Assembly (NCBI GenBank): GCA_028869035.1
Contig: JAGWTL010000008.1
Location: 1 to 21,952, forward strand
Direction of reading: 5' to 3'
DNA: 21,952 nt
DNA from: Burkholderiales bacterium
GTDB lineage: Bacteria > Pseudomonadota > Gammaproteobacteria > Burkholderiales > Burkholderiaceae_C
Of the stretch, positions 13,491 to 20,771 are shown piece by piece. A model generated the notes under the pieces. It saw nothing but the letters and a program-made list of their open reading frames with translations, did no database searches and had not been told where the DNA came from. Numbering within the stretch: the stretch's first letter is position 1; every line of letters begins with the position of its first letter. The position numbers were made by a program, and so were the translations under genes.

Positions 13491-15176
13491 ATGTTGACCG
13501 TCAAAAACGAACTGCTCCAGACCCTCGGCATCGTGCTGGAGCAGTTGCTGCCCGGCGCCGGTGCGCGGGCGGCCTTTGAATCCCCCAAGGTGGCCGAGCA
13601 TGGCGACCTGGCCACCACGGCGGCCATGCAACTGGCCAAACCCCTGAAGCAGCCCCCGCGCCAGGTGGCCGAGAACCTGCGCGGCGCCTTGCTGACCACC
13701 CCCGCCTTCTCGACCTGGGTCGAGGCGGTGGAGATCGCCGGCCCCGGTTTCATCAACATCCGCCTCAAGCCTGCCGCCAAGCAGCAGGTGGTGCGCGAGG
13801 TACTGTCCCAGGGCCGGCACTACGGCAACCAGTCGGTTAAGGGCCGGCGCATGATGGTCGAGTTCGTCTCGGCCAACCCCACAGGCCCGCTGCACGTGGG
13901 CCACGGCCGCCAGGGCGCGCTGGGCGACGCCATCTGCAACCTCTTCCAGACCCAGGGCTGGGAGGTCTACCGCGAGTTCTATTACAACGACGCCGGTGTG
14001 CAGATCGGCACCCTGGCCAACAGCGTGCAGCTGCGCGCCAGGGGTTTCAAGCCCGGCGACGCCGAATGGCCCGAAGCCGCCTACAACGGCGACTACATCG
14101 CAGACATCGCGGCCGATTTCATGGCGAAAAAGTCGGTCAAGTCGGACGACCGCGAGTTCACCGCCAGCGGCGACGTGAACGACCTGGACGGCATGCGCCT
14201 GTTCGCCGTGGCCTACCTGCGCCACGAGCAGGACCTGGACCTGCAGGCCTTCGCGGTGAAGTTCGACAACTACTACCTCGAGTCCAGCCTCTACACCAGC
14301 GGCAAGGTCGACGCGGCCGTGCAGAAGCTGCGCGAGGCCGGCAAGACCTACGAACACGACGGCGCCCTGTGGCTCAAGACCACCGAGTACGGCGACGACA
14401 AGGACCGCGTCATGCGCAAGGGTGACGGCAGCTACACCTACTTCGTGCCCGACGTGGCCTACCACATCACCAAGTTCGAACGCGGTTTCGAGCGCGTGGT
14501 CAACATCCAGGGCACCGACCACCACGGCACCATCGCCCGCGTGCGCGCCGGCCTGCAAGCCGTGGGCCTGGGCATCCCGCAAGGTTTCCCCGACTACGTG
14601 CTGCACACCATGGTGCGTGTGGTGCGCGGCGGTGAAGAGGTGAAGATCTCCAAGCGCGCCGGCAGCTACGTGACGCTGCGCGACCTGATCGAATGGACCA
14701 GCAAGGACGCGGTGCGCTTCTTCCTGCTCAGCCGCAAACCCGACACCGAGTACACCTTTGACGTGGACCTGGCCGTGCAGAAGAACAACGAGAACCCGGT
14801 CTATTACGTGCAGTACGCCCATGCGCGCATCTGCTCCGTGATCAACGCCTGGCGCGAGAAGGAGGGCGGCCACCGCAGCACGCTCAAGGACGCCGACCTG
14901 GCGCTGCTGGACAGCCCGGCCGCGCAGGGCCTGATGCTGCAGCTGTCCAGGTACCCCGAGATGCTCACGGCCGCCGCACAGGATTTCGCGCCGCACGACG
15001 TGACCTTCTACCTGCGCGAGCTGGCCGCCAGCTACCACAGCTACTATGATGCCGAGCGCATCCTAGTGGAGGACGAGGCGCTCAAGCGCGCCCGGCTGGC
15101 CCTGGTGGCCGCCACGGCGCAGGTGCTGCACAATGGCTTGGCGGTGCTGGGTGTGAGCGCACCGGAGAAGATGTAG
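13491..15176 (+). CDS. argS: Arginyl-tRNA synthetase
   Basis: The 561-residue class I synthetase charges tRNA-Arg with arginine in the cytosol and is essential. The N-terminal Arg-tRNA synthetase domain (residues 1 to about 90, with KVAEHGDLATTAAMQLAK) is followed by the catalytic Rossmann domain with the HIGH signature in ANPTGPLHVGHGRQ (HVGH 135-138). The KMSKS counterpart is KISKR (385-389) before AGSYVTLRDL. The C-terminal DALR anticodon-binding helical domain follows from about residue 440. Full length is normal. No strong ribosome site is visible before ATG 13491. The SPOR-domain gene follows 51 bases downstream on the same strand. Confidence 0.98.
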   Translation: MLTVKNELLQTLGIVLEQLLPGAGARAAFESPKVAEHGDLATTAAMQLAKPLKQPPRQVAENLRGALLTTPAFSTWVEAVEIAGPGFINIRLKPAAKQQVVREVLSQGRHYGNQSVKGRRMMVEFVSANPTGPLHVGHGRQGALGDAICNLFQTQGWEVYREFYYNDAGVQIGTLANSVQLRARGFKPGDAEWPEAAYNGDYIADIAADFMAKKSVKSDDREFTASGDVNDLDGMRLFAVAYLRHEQDLDLQAFAVKFDNYYLESSLYTSGKVDAAVQKLREAGKTYEHDGALWLKTTEYGDDKDRVMRKGDGSYTYFVPDVAYHITKFERGFERVVNIQGTDHHGTIARVRAGLQAVGLGIPQGFPDYVLHTMVRVVRGGEEVKISKRAGSYVTLRDLIEWTSKDAVRFFLLSRKPDTEYTFDVDLAVQKNNENPVYYVQYAHARICSVINAWREKEGGHRSTLKDADLALLDSPAAQGLMLQLSRYPEMLTAAAQDFAPHDVTFYLRELAASYHSYYDAERILVEDEALKRARLALVAATAQVLHNGLAVLGVSAPEKM

Positions 15177-15227
15177 CCGGCCGCGATGCGGTATCGGACA
15201 TCCAGATTGGCGAGACAAAGGTTAGGC

Positions 15228-15818
15228 ATGAAACAGCAACGCGGCGGAACCATCCTGGGCTTGATCATCGGCGTCGTCATCGGCCTGGCCGTTGCGCTGG
15301 TCGTCGCCCTCTACGTGACCAAGACCCCGGTCCCCTTCCTGAACAAGGGCCAGAACCGCACCCCCGAGCAGGATGCCGCCGAGGAAAAGCGCAACAAGGA
15401 CTGGGACCCGAACGCCCCACTCTATAACAAGAGCAAACCGCCGGCCGCCTCCGCCTCGGCCCCCAAGGCCGCGGCCAAGCCCGCCACGCCGGCGCCCGCG
15501 GTGAAGCCGGCGCCCAAGGCCGAGACCAAGCCCCCGGCCGACCCCCTGGGCGATCTGGCGCGCGCCAAGGCAGGCGCCGATCCCTTTGCCTACTTCATCC
15601 AGGTCGGTGCTTTCCGCACCCCCGAGGACGCCGAGACCCAGCGCGCCAAGCTCTCGCTGACCGGTGTGGAAGCCAAGGTGACCGAACGTGAACAGGCCGG
15701 GCGCCAGATCTACCGCGTGCGCGTCGGCCCCTACGACAAGAAAGAAGAGGCCGAAAAGGTCAAGACACAGATCGAAGCCGCCGGCCACGAAACCGCATTG
15801 GTGCGCGTGCAGCGCTGA
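15228..15818 (+). CDS. SPOR-domain inner-membrane protein (FtsN-like)
   Basis: The 196-residue protein has one N-terminal membrane helix (about residues 7-30, GTILGLIIGVVIGLAVALVV). A Pro/Ala/Lys-rich periplasmic linker follows (about 60-115), and a C-terminal SPOR domain begins near residue 120 (FAYFIQVGAFRTPEDAETQR and YRVRVGPYDKKEEAEKVK). SPOR domains bind denuded glycan strands at the division septum, so a role in cell division or envelope remodelling like FtsN is likely. ATG 15228 was chosen because AAAGG lies 8 bases before it and the membrane helix then falls near the N-terminus; the reading frame extends upstream to 15186 without merit. It lies between argS and dsbA, a common arrangement in related bacteria. 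Confidence 0.92.
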   Translation: MKQQRGGTILGLIIGVVIGLAVALVVALYVTKTPVPFLNKGQNRTPEQDAAEEKRNKDWDPNAPLYNKSKPPAASASAPKAAAKPATPAPAVKPAPKAETKPPADPLGDLARAKAGADPFAYFIQVGAFRTPEDAETQRAKLSLTGVEAKVTEREQAGRQIYRVRVGPYDKKEEAEKVKTQIEAAGHETALVRVQR

Positions 15819-15871
15819 ACTTTTTTCTGCCGGTCGTGTCAGACCTGGGCACACACATGGAGCTTATGCAG

Positions 15872-16516
15872 ATGATGAAACGTCGTGATTTCTCCCGCGC
15901 CTGCGGCGCGGCCCTGGCCGGTGCCACCGTGCTGCCCGCCCTCGCCCAGATGCGCTTCGAAGCCAGCAAGGACTACCTGCCGCTGGACAAGCCCGCGCCC
16001 GTTGACGCCCCCAGCGGCAAGATCGAGGTGGTCGAGTTCTTCTGGTACAACTGCCCGCACTGCAACGCCTTCGAACCCGCTCTGGAAGCCTGGATCAAGC
16101 GCCTGCCCAAGGATGTGGTGATCCGGCGCGTGCCGGTGGCCTTCAACAGCGCCTACCAGGGCCAGCAGCGCCTCTACTACACGCTGGAAGCCATGGGCCT
16201 GGTCGACAAGATCCACGCCAAGGTGTTTGCCGCCATCCACGTCGAGCGCAAGCGTCTGGAACAGCCCGAAGTCATCGCCGACTGGATCGCCGGCCAGGAC
16301 GTGGACAAGACCAAGTTCATGGAGCAATTCAACTCCTTCTCCGTGGCCTCCAAGGTCACCCGCGCCGCCCAGTTGACCGCGGCCTACAAGGTCGAGGGCG
16401 TACCCGCCATGGGCGTGGCCGGTCGCTTCTACACCGACGGCACGCTGACGCGCAATATGGAGCGCTCCTTGCAGGTGGTGGACTATCTGGTGGGAGAGGT
16501 GCGCAAGGGTCGCTGA
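15872..16516 (+). CDS. dsbA: Thiol:disulfide interchange protein DsbA
   Basis: The 214-residue periplasmic thioredoxin-fold oxidase introduces disulfide bonds into secreted proteins and is reoxidised by DsbB. The redox motif is Cys61-Pro-His-Cys64 in FFWYNCPHCNAF, and the cis-proline loop is GVPAMGV (Pro178). The N-terminus KRRDFSRACGAALAGATVLPALA looks like a signal peptide with a twin-arginine pair, so Tat export is possible. Start choice: GGAG at 15859-15862 is nine bases before ATG 15872; in-frame ATG 15857, ATG 15866 and GTG 15836 are alternatives. It follows the SPOR-domain gene by about 50 bases and ends at a strong terminator, so argS, the SPOR gene and dsbA may form one transcription unit. 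Confidence 0.95.
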   Translation: MMKRRDFSRACGAALAGATVLPALAQMRFEASKDYLPLDKPAPVDAPSGKIEVVEFFWYNCPHCNAFEPALEAWIKRLPKDVVIRRVPVAFNSAYQGQQRLYYTLEAMGLVDKIHAKVFAAIHVERKRLEQPEVIADWIAGQDVDKTKFMEQFNSFSVASKVTRAAQLTAAYKVEGVPAMGVAGRFYTDGTLTRNMERSLQVVDYLVGEVRKGR

Positions 16517-16540
16517 GTCTTTTCTCGCCTTTTCGTGCCG

Positions 16541-16566
16541 AGGCCCGCTTTCGAGCGGGCTTTTTT
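16541..16566 (+). terminator. Rho-independent terminator after dsbA
   Basis: GCCCGCT-TTCG-AGCGGGC followed by six T residues is a classic intrinsic terminator with a stable UUCG loop, 24 bases after the dsbA stop. Confidence 0.93.
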
Positions 16567-16627
16567 CTTTCTGCGTTGTTCTTTGGCTGTTGTGGCATGC
16601 CGGGATGTGCCCCCGGCAGGGGCACTC

Positions 16628-17061
16628 ACTTTTCTTGCTTCGCCAAGAAAAGTAAGCAAAAGAAGGCGAGCCGGATTCGTCGACCCTGCGCTGCGCTACG
16701 GGCACGCTGCGTTGCTCGGGACCGGCGGGAAGCGCAGAAACTCGCTGCGCTCAAACATCTGCGCTTCTTTTTCCGCCGCTCCCTGTGCTACTCGCCTCCT
16801 CATGACGGCGGGGGGGGTACCCAATGCCAGATACCAAGCCCACAAGGACGCGCCATGGCGCGCCCTTGTTTTGCTGTTCTGTCTTCGGTTGTTGGTTCCT
16901 GGCTGCCTGGTTCCCCATGTCGTGTGGCAGGGCTGAGCAGCGCAGCAGCGGGCGGATCAGGGCGGGCGTTGTCTGAGCGCAGCGAGTTTAGCCCGACCCC
17001 GCCCGATGCGAGCAGCGCAAGGTACCCCGCAGGGGCCCTGACTTCGGCTCGCCTTTCTTTT
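16628..17061. repeat. Gene-free, hairpin-rich intergenic repeat element
   Basis: No credible gene lies between the dsbA terminator and the insertion sequence. Nested inverted repeats fill the stretch. One is ACTTTTCTTG-CTTCGC-CAAGAAAAGT (16628-16653). A near-terminal pair AAAAGAAGGCGAGCCG (16658-16673) and CGGCTCGCCTTTCTTTT (17045-17061) differs by one base. A perfect 16-base pair AAACTCGCTGCGCTCA (16738-16753) and TGAGCGCAGCGAGTTT (16974-16989) lies inside. At the centre is a 28-base palindrome around CGCGCCATGGCGCG (16842-16869) with one mismatched pair. I recall similar long intergenic repeats in Comamonadaceae genomes; the copy number in this genome cannot be seen here. Confidence 0.7.
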
Positions 17062-17066
17062 GGGTA

Positions 17067-18193
17067 GGCGGATTCAAATGCCAAGTGCAACGATGGGCTG
17101 GATATCGACATTCTGCTTGAAGCAATCTTCGAAGAGCACCTCAGCCGGAGTTCTGAACCCAAGGCTCTTGCGAGGGCGGGTATTGAGACTCCAAGCAATG
17201 TGATCGAGCTGGCGCTGGTTATGCACGCTCAGGTCCGTTCCCTTGGGCAGGTATTGCCTGATCAGGCCATTGGTGTTCTCGTTGATTCCGCGCTGCCAGG
17301 GGCTGTGCGGGTCCGCAAAGTAGATTTTCAATCCTGTGCTCTCGGCCAGCTTTTTGTGCAACGCCATCTCCTTGCCCTGGTCGTAGGTCAAGGTCTGGCG
17401 TAATGCCTCGTCCAAAGGGCTGAAGGCCTGTTCGTAGCCGCGCAGGGCTTCTTCGGCCGTGGCACCATCCATCTTCACCAGCATGACGAACAAGGTCTTG
17501 CGGCACACAAGGGTGCCCACAGCCGATTGGTTTCTGGCACCCTTGATCAGATCGCCTTACCAGTGACCAGGTAGCAGTCGATCGCTGGCTTCGGGTGGGC
17601 GCAGATGAATGCTGACGATGTCCTGTAGGGCGCCGCGCCGCCCAGTGCCTCGTGCTTGGGGACGGCGTGCCCCACGCCCTTGGCGCAGCAGGCTGACCAG
17701 CTGTCGACGCAACTCCCCTCGCGGGGCAGCGTAAATGGCGGTGTAGATCGTCTCGTGGGAAGCTTGCAATTGAGGTTGCCCGGGATGCTCGCGTTTGAGT
17801 GTGCCCGCAATCTGTTCGGGCGACCAGCGCTGGCACAGCAGGCCATGAACCCTTTGCCACAATGCACCATCCGGATGAAGTTTCCGGGTTGGTCGACAAG
17901 CACGGCGCAGGCGACGGGCACGCACGCCAGCACGCACTGCGTTGTAGCCGCCCGCAACTCGGGGGCGGCCCATAGGGCCTAACTCAGACTCCTGCTTGTA
18001 GCCATTTCGCCGCAGTTCGCGACTGATGGTGCTCGGACAACGGCCAAGCGCCTGAGCAATGCCGCGAATGCTGCAATCCTGAAACTTCATGGCCATGATC
18101 GCACCACGTTCCTCGGCGCTCAGGTGGGTGTAGGTGGCTTTCATGCAACGGTCTCCTTCTGGAAGTGTGTTGCACTCGGCATTTGAATCCGCC
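17067..18193 (-). mobile_element. IS30-family insertion sequence
   Basis: A 1127-base element is bounded by 25-base terminal inverted repeats, 17067-17091 (starting GGCGGATTCAAATGCC) and 18169-18193, which match at 24 of 25 positions. It encodes one IS30-type transposase, here broken by a stop codon. Flanking bases show no convincing target duplication (GTA on the left, AGG on the right), so the exact boundary may be off by a base or two or the flanks may have rearranged. Confidence 0.93.
17074..18144 (-). pseudogene. IS30-family transposase, interrupted by one nonsense codon
   Basis: Read from ATG 18144 the frame gives a 356-codon IS30-type DDE transposase with a single in-frame TAA at 17559-17557. 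The N-terminal part has the IS30 helix-turn-helix (THLSAEERGAIMAMKFQDCS, IAQALGRCPSTISRELRRNG) and the SPEQIAGTLKREHPG region. Downstream of the stop the same frame continues with GDLIKGARNQSAVGTL (first catalytic Asp), TYDQGKEM (second) and QRGINENTNGLIRQYLPKG (catalytic Glu). The family consensus GHWEGDLI reads GHW-stop-GDLI, so one G-to-T change (GAA to TAA) explains the break. No frameshift is present. The element is probably inactive unless the stop is read through or a copy elsewhere acts in trans. Confidence 0.93.
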
Positions 18194-18267
18194 AGGCTTA
18201 AAGGGCTAAGCAAATCGTCCGGGGAATCGGGGGAAGCCCACACTACTGGGTCGAGGTGATCGATCTA

Positions 18268-18316
18268 TTGATGTAAATCAAGCGGCGTTTGATAGTCCGT
18301 GCTTAGTATTGGCCCA
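18268..18316 (+). promoter_or_regulatory. FNR/Anr-type box with class II promoter geometry
   Basis: TTGATGTAAATCAA (18268-18281) is a perfect match to the FNR/Anr consensus TTGAT-N4-ATCAA. A -10-like TAGTAT lies at 18304-18309, which places a start site near 18316, about 41.5 bases from the centre of the box. That is the class II activation spacing. This suggests induction of the downstream genes at low oxygen. The box is seen; regulation is inferred. Confidence 0.7.
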
Positions 18317-18326
18317 CAAATCTGAT

Positions 18327-18551
18327 ATGTCCAACGTACGTGTCATCATGTTCAACAATCGCCGACGTCTCCGCCTATGGACAGCCCAGGTGCTGCTCGT
18401 GTGGCTGTTCGGCCTCGCAACGAGTGTGGCCAACGCCTGCGCCTTGGGTGATTCAGTGCATCACCGTTCCGACGCGGCAATGACGGCCGCCAGTCACGAT
18501 AACCGGCAAGTGAATGTCGTATCAAGTCGAAACCCCAGTCGAACCCTTTGA
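18327..18551 (+). CDS. Small putative secreted protein
   Basis: The reading frame from ATG 18327 gives 74 residues. ATG 18348 is an alternative start and places an Arg-rich n-region (NNRRRLRLW) directly before a hydrophobic core (TAQVLLVWLFGLATSVANA), which looks like a signal peptide with cleavage near ANA-CA. The remaining 35 or so residues are polar and have no recognised domain. No good ribosome site is visible before either ATG. It lies just after the FNR-type promoter and 39 bases before the DUF2933 gene, so it may be the first gene of the metal-related run. It may equally be only a leader. Confidence 0.45.
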   Translation: MSNVRVIMFNNRRRLRLWTAQVLLVWLFGLATSVANACALGDSVHHRSDAAMTAASHDNRQVNVVSSRNPSRTL

Positions 18552-18590
18552 TTCACCGCTCGGAATTAAGAAACGCACAGGAGTCCTTTC

Positions 18591-18890
18591 ATGAACCATG
18601 ACACGCACGAGCCGAACCATCCCGCGCGCACCTTTTGGCGCAGTCGCTACGGCATCGGACTGCTGATCTTTGCTGCGATTGCTCTTTTCTTCCTACTCAC
18701 AGAACACCGTGCCCACACCTTGGGTGCATTACCCTACCTGCTGTTAGCGGCCTCGCCACTCTTGCACATCTTCATGCACCGCGGCCACGGTCACGTCAGC
18801 GCAGATGACGGCAATGGCCCATCGGTCGATCACACTGGCGACACGCAGATGCCCGATGGGGACCCCACGTCGACACATCGCCACCATTGA
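18591..18890 (+). CDS. DUF2933 domain membrane protein
   Basis: This 99-residue protein matches the DUF2933 family (PF11127). It has two membrane helices (about residues 20-37 and 45-62), with the second running into the family signature LPYLLLAASPLLHIFMHRGHGH. The C-terminal tail is His/Asp-rich and ends THRHH, suggesting metal contact. AGGAG lies about 8 bases before the ATG. The stop codon overlaps the ribosome site of the next gene (TGAGGAG), so the two are tightly coupled. In Proteobacteria such genes are often found in copper or mercury resistance islands next to ICMT-like methyltransferases. The molecular function is unknown. Confidence 0.85.
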   Translation: MNHDTHEPNHPARTFWRSRYGIGLLIFAAIALFFLLTEHRAHTLGALPYLLLAASPLLHIFMHRGHGHVSADDGNGPSVDHTGDTQMPDGDPTSTHRHH

Positions 18891-18902
18891 GGAGAAATGC
18901 AG

Positions 18903-19553
18903 ATGAATCACGACCAACCGGGCTACGGGCTGTGGATGCTAGTCATCCTCAACTCAGCCATCTTCCTGATGTTCGCGTTCAGCTTCTTCAAGCCGCAGAC
19001 CGGACGCGACTGGCGCACCTTCGGGGCCTTCGCGGCCTTCGTCATCGCGCTGTTCGTCGAGATGTACGGCTTCCCGCTGACGATATACCTCATGTCCGGC
19101 TGGCTTCAGACGAAATACCCTAGCCTGGACCTGATGTCGCACAACACCGGACACCTCTGGTCGACGCTGCTCGGTGAGAAGGGCGATCCGCACTTCGGGG
19201 TGCTGCACATCGCGAGCTACGTCTTCCTTGGTCTCGGCTTCTACCTGCTGTCGGCGGCCTGGGCTGTGCTGTACCAGGCACAGCGTGTCAACCGGCTAGC
19301 AACAACCGGGCCCTATGCCCGCATCCGCCACCCGCAGTACGTTGCCTTCGTGGCGATCCTGCTGGGCTTCCTCTTCCAGTGGCCCACGCTGCTGACGCTG
19401 GTGATGTTCCCGATCTTGGTGGCCATGTACGGACGCCTTGCCATCACTGAGGAACGCGAGATGCGTGCGCGCTTTGGCGCCGAATTCGACGCCTATGCCT
19501 CGCGCACTCCGCGCTTTGTGCCCGCGTTGCGCGGCCGCACCTCGGCAGCCTGA
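18903..19553 (+). CDS. Isoprenylcysteine carboxyl methyltransferase-like membrane protein
   Basis: This 216-residue membrane protein has about five hydrophobic segments and the C-terminal ICMT/PEMT-type SAM-binding signature GPYARIRHPQY (136-146) followed by EEREMRARFGAEFDAYASRTPRFVP (183-207). Bacteria lack isoprenylcysteine substrates of the eukaryotic type, so the true acceptor is unknown. ATG 18903 was chosen because GGAG sits eight bases before it; ATG 18897 is too close. The gene is coupled to DUF2933 and followed by a 322-base gap before the PPK2 gene. Members of this group recur beside metal-resistance genes, hence a possible envelope or metal-stress role. Confidence 0.87.
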   Translation: MNHDQPGYGLWMLVILNSAIFLMFAFSFFKPQTGRDWRTFGAFAAFVIALFVEMYGFPLTIYLMSGWLQTKYPSLDLMSHNTGHLWSTLLGEKGDPHFGVLHIASYVFLGLGFYLLSAAWAVLYQAQRVNRLATTGPYARIRHPQYVAFVAILLGFLFQWPTLLTLVMFPILVAMYGRLAITEEREMRARFGAEFDAYASRTPRFVPALRGRTSAA

Positions 19554-19875
19554 TGCCTGCAAGCACACGTAACCAAGAAGCAGAACTGCACTGTGGTCTA
19601 CAACGTAGTACAGCTTCATCAACAGGATGATGTGACGACCGCCGTCCCGTCCCACGGATACGGATCGGCGGCTCGACCTGAGAGCAGTCGAGGCGGGGTT
19701 CATTCCCCTGGGATGTGTTCCAAGTTTCCGGCACATGCCCCCATCCCGGGCATCGGCGCACGGTGGCAAGGCGGTTTCCTCCTCCTTAGCAACAACGGGG
19801 CGAAGTTCGACCTCGCCGGACGCCTCCCGGACGCCTCATCAAGAACGCGCCGGATCCAACCGCCTGAGGCCAGCC
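19554..19875. other. Gene-free stretch before the PPK2 gene
   Basis: I see no credible gene here. CTAC-AAC-GTAG (19598-19608), nested in CTGT...ACAG, is a small dyad that could be an operator. CCGGACGCCTC is repeated in direct tandem (19816-19826 and 19827-19837). The length suggests a second promoter for PPK2 and the ATPase, or a decayed gene. Confidence 0.4.
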
Positions 19876-20748
19876 ATGTCCAAGAAGCACAAGAAGCAAG
19901 ACAAGCGAATTAACACCGATCCATGCGACGACAACCCAGGCGTCGCGGCGGCACAAACGCCCGACGCCCGATCGCCCTCGGAGCGTTCTCTGTCGCGAGA
20001 TGAGTACGAAGCCCAACTGCATGTAGTGCAGGTCGAACTGGTGAAGCTGCAACGCCACTTCATCCGCTGCCAGGATCGCATCTTGGTCGTACTCGAAGGG
20101 CGCGACGCCGCCGGCAAGGACGGCAGCATCAAGCGCATCGTCGAGCACCTCAGCCCGCGCGAGACCCGCGTCGTTGCGTTGGGCAAGCCCTCCGACCGCG
20201 AGCGCAGCGGCTGGTACTTCCAGCGTTACGTGCCGCACCTGCCGGTGGCCGAGGAACTCGTGCTGTTCAACCGCAGTTGGTACAACCGCGCCGGCGTCGA
20301 ACACGTGATGGGTTTCTGCACCAAGGAACAGCATGAGGAGTTCATGAACTCGGTGCCGAAGTTCGAGGAGATGCTGGTCGGATCGGGCATCAAGCTGCTG
20401 AAGTACTACCTCGATGTCAGCAAGAACGAACAGATCAAGCGCCTCGAGGAACGCCGCCGCGATCCGCTCAAGCAGTGGAAGTCGAGCCCTATTGACGCGG
20501 TAGCGGTCAAGCACTGGAAAGCATACTCCGCCGCGCGCGACGCCATGCTGATGCGAACGCACACGGCAACAGCGCCGTGGCGGATCGTGCGTGCCGACAA
20601 CAAGCGCCTGGCTCGGCTCAACCTGATGCGCGATATCCTGTCGCGGCTCCACTATGCGGGCCGAAAAGACAAGCTCGTTCGTCCCGACCCCGACATCGTG
20701 TTCGAGTTTTCCCCTGATTGCCTCGACGCCGGCCGCTTGGCTCGCTGA
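19876..20748 (+). CDS. ppk2: Polyphosphate kinase 2 (PPK2) family protein
   Basis: The 290-residue cytosolic PPK2 enzyme transfers phosphate between polyphosphate and nucleotides, usually in the NTP-forming direction. Walker A is GRDAAGKDG (75-83, Lys81). The lid and adjacent motifs are SDRERSGWYFQRYVPHLP (106-123). The Walker B region reads LVLFNRSWYNRAGVEHVMGF (128-147), with Asn132 where many PPK2 enzymes have Asp. The basic N-terminus (MSKKHKKQDKR) and a 40-residue tail precede the core. ATG 19876 has GAGG six bases upstream. The copper-type ATPase starts 23 bases after the stop, so the two are almost surely co-transcribed. Polyphosphate could feed ATP to the pump or bind metal; this link is inferred. 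Confidence 0.92.
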   Translation: MSKKHKKQDKRINTDPCDDNPGVAAAQTPDARSPSERSLSRDEYEAQLHVVQVELVKLQRHFIRCQDRILVVLEGRDAAGKDGSIKRIVEHLSPRETRVVALGKPSDRERSGWYFQRYVPHLPVAEELVLFNRSWYNRAGVEHVMGFCTKEQHEEFMNSVPKFEEMLVGSGIKLLKYYLDVSKNEQIKRLEERRRDPLKQWKSSPIDAVAVKHWKAYSAARDAMLMRTHTATAPWRIVRADNKRLARLNLMRDILSRLHYAGRKDKLVRPDPDIVFEFSPDCLDAGRLAR

Positions 20749-20771
20749 CCTCCCACCCAAAGGATTGACCC

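Noticed and set aside
16535..17198. Open frames of 132-163 residues between dsbA and the insertion sequence
   Set aside because: They run through the inverted-repeat element, have no domain or consistent codon pattern, and look like the spurious proteins often called in such repeats.
17060..18200. Target-site duplication flanking the insertion sequence
   Set aside because: The bases outside the terminal repeats do not match over 2-3 positions in a convincing way.
19735..19875. Upstream extension of the PPK2 frame
   Set aside because: The sequence is not protein-like, and ATG 19876 has a good ribosome site and the usual basic N-terminus.
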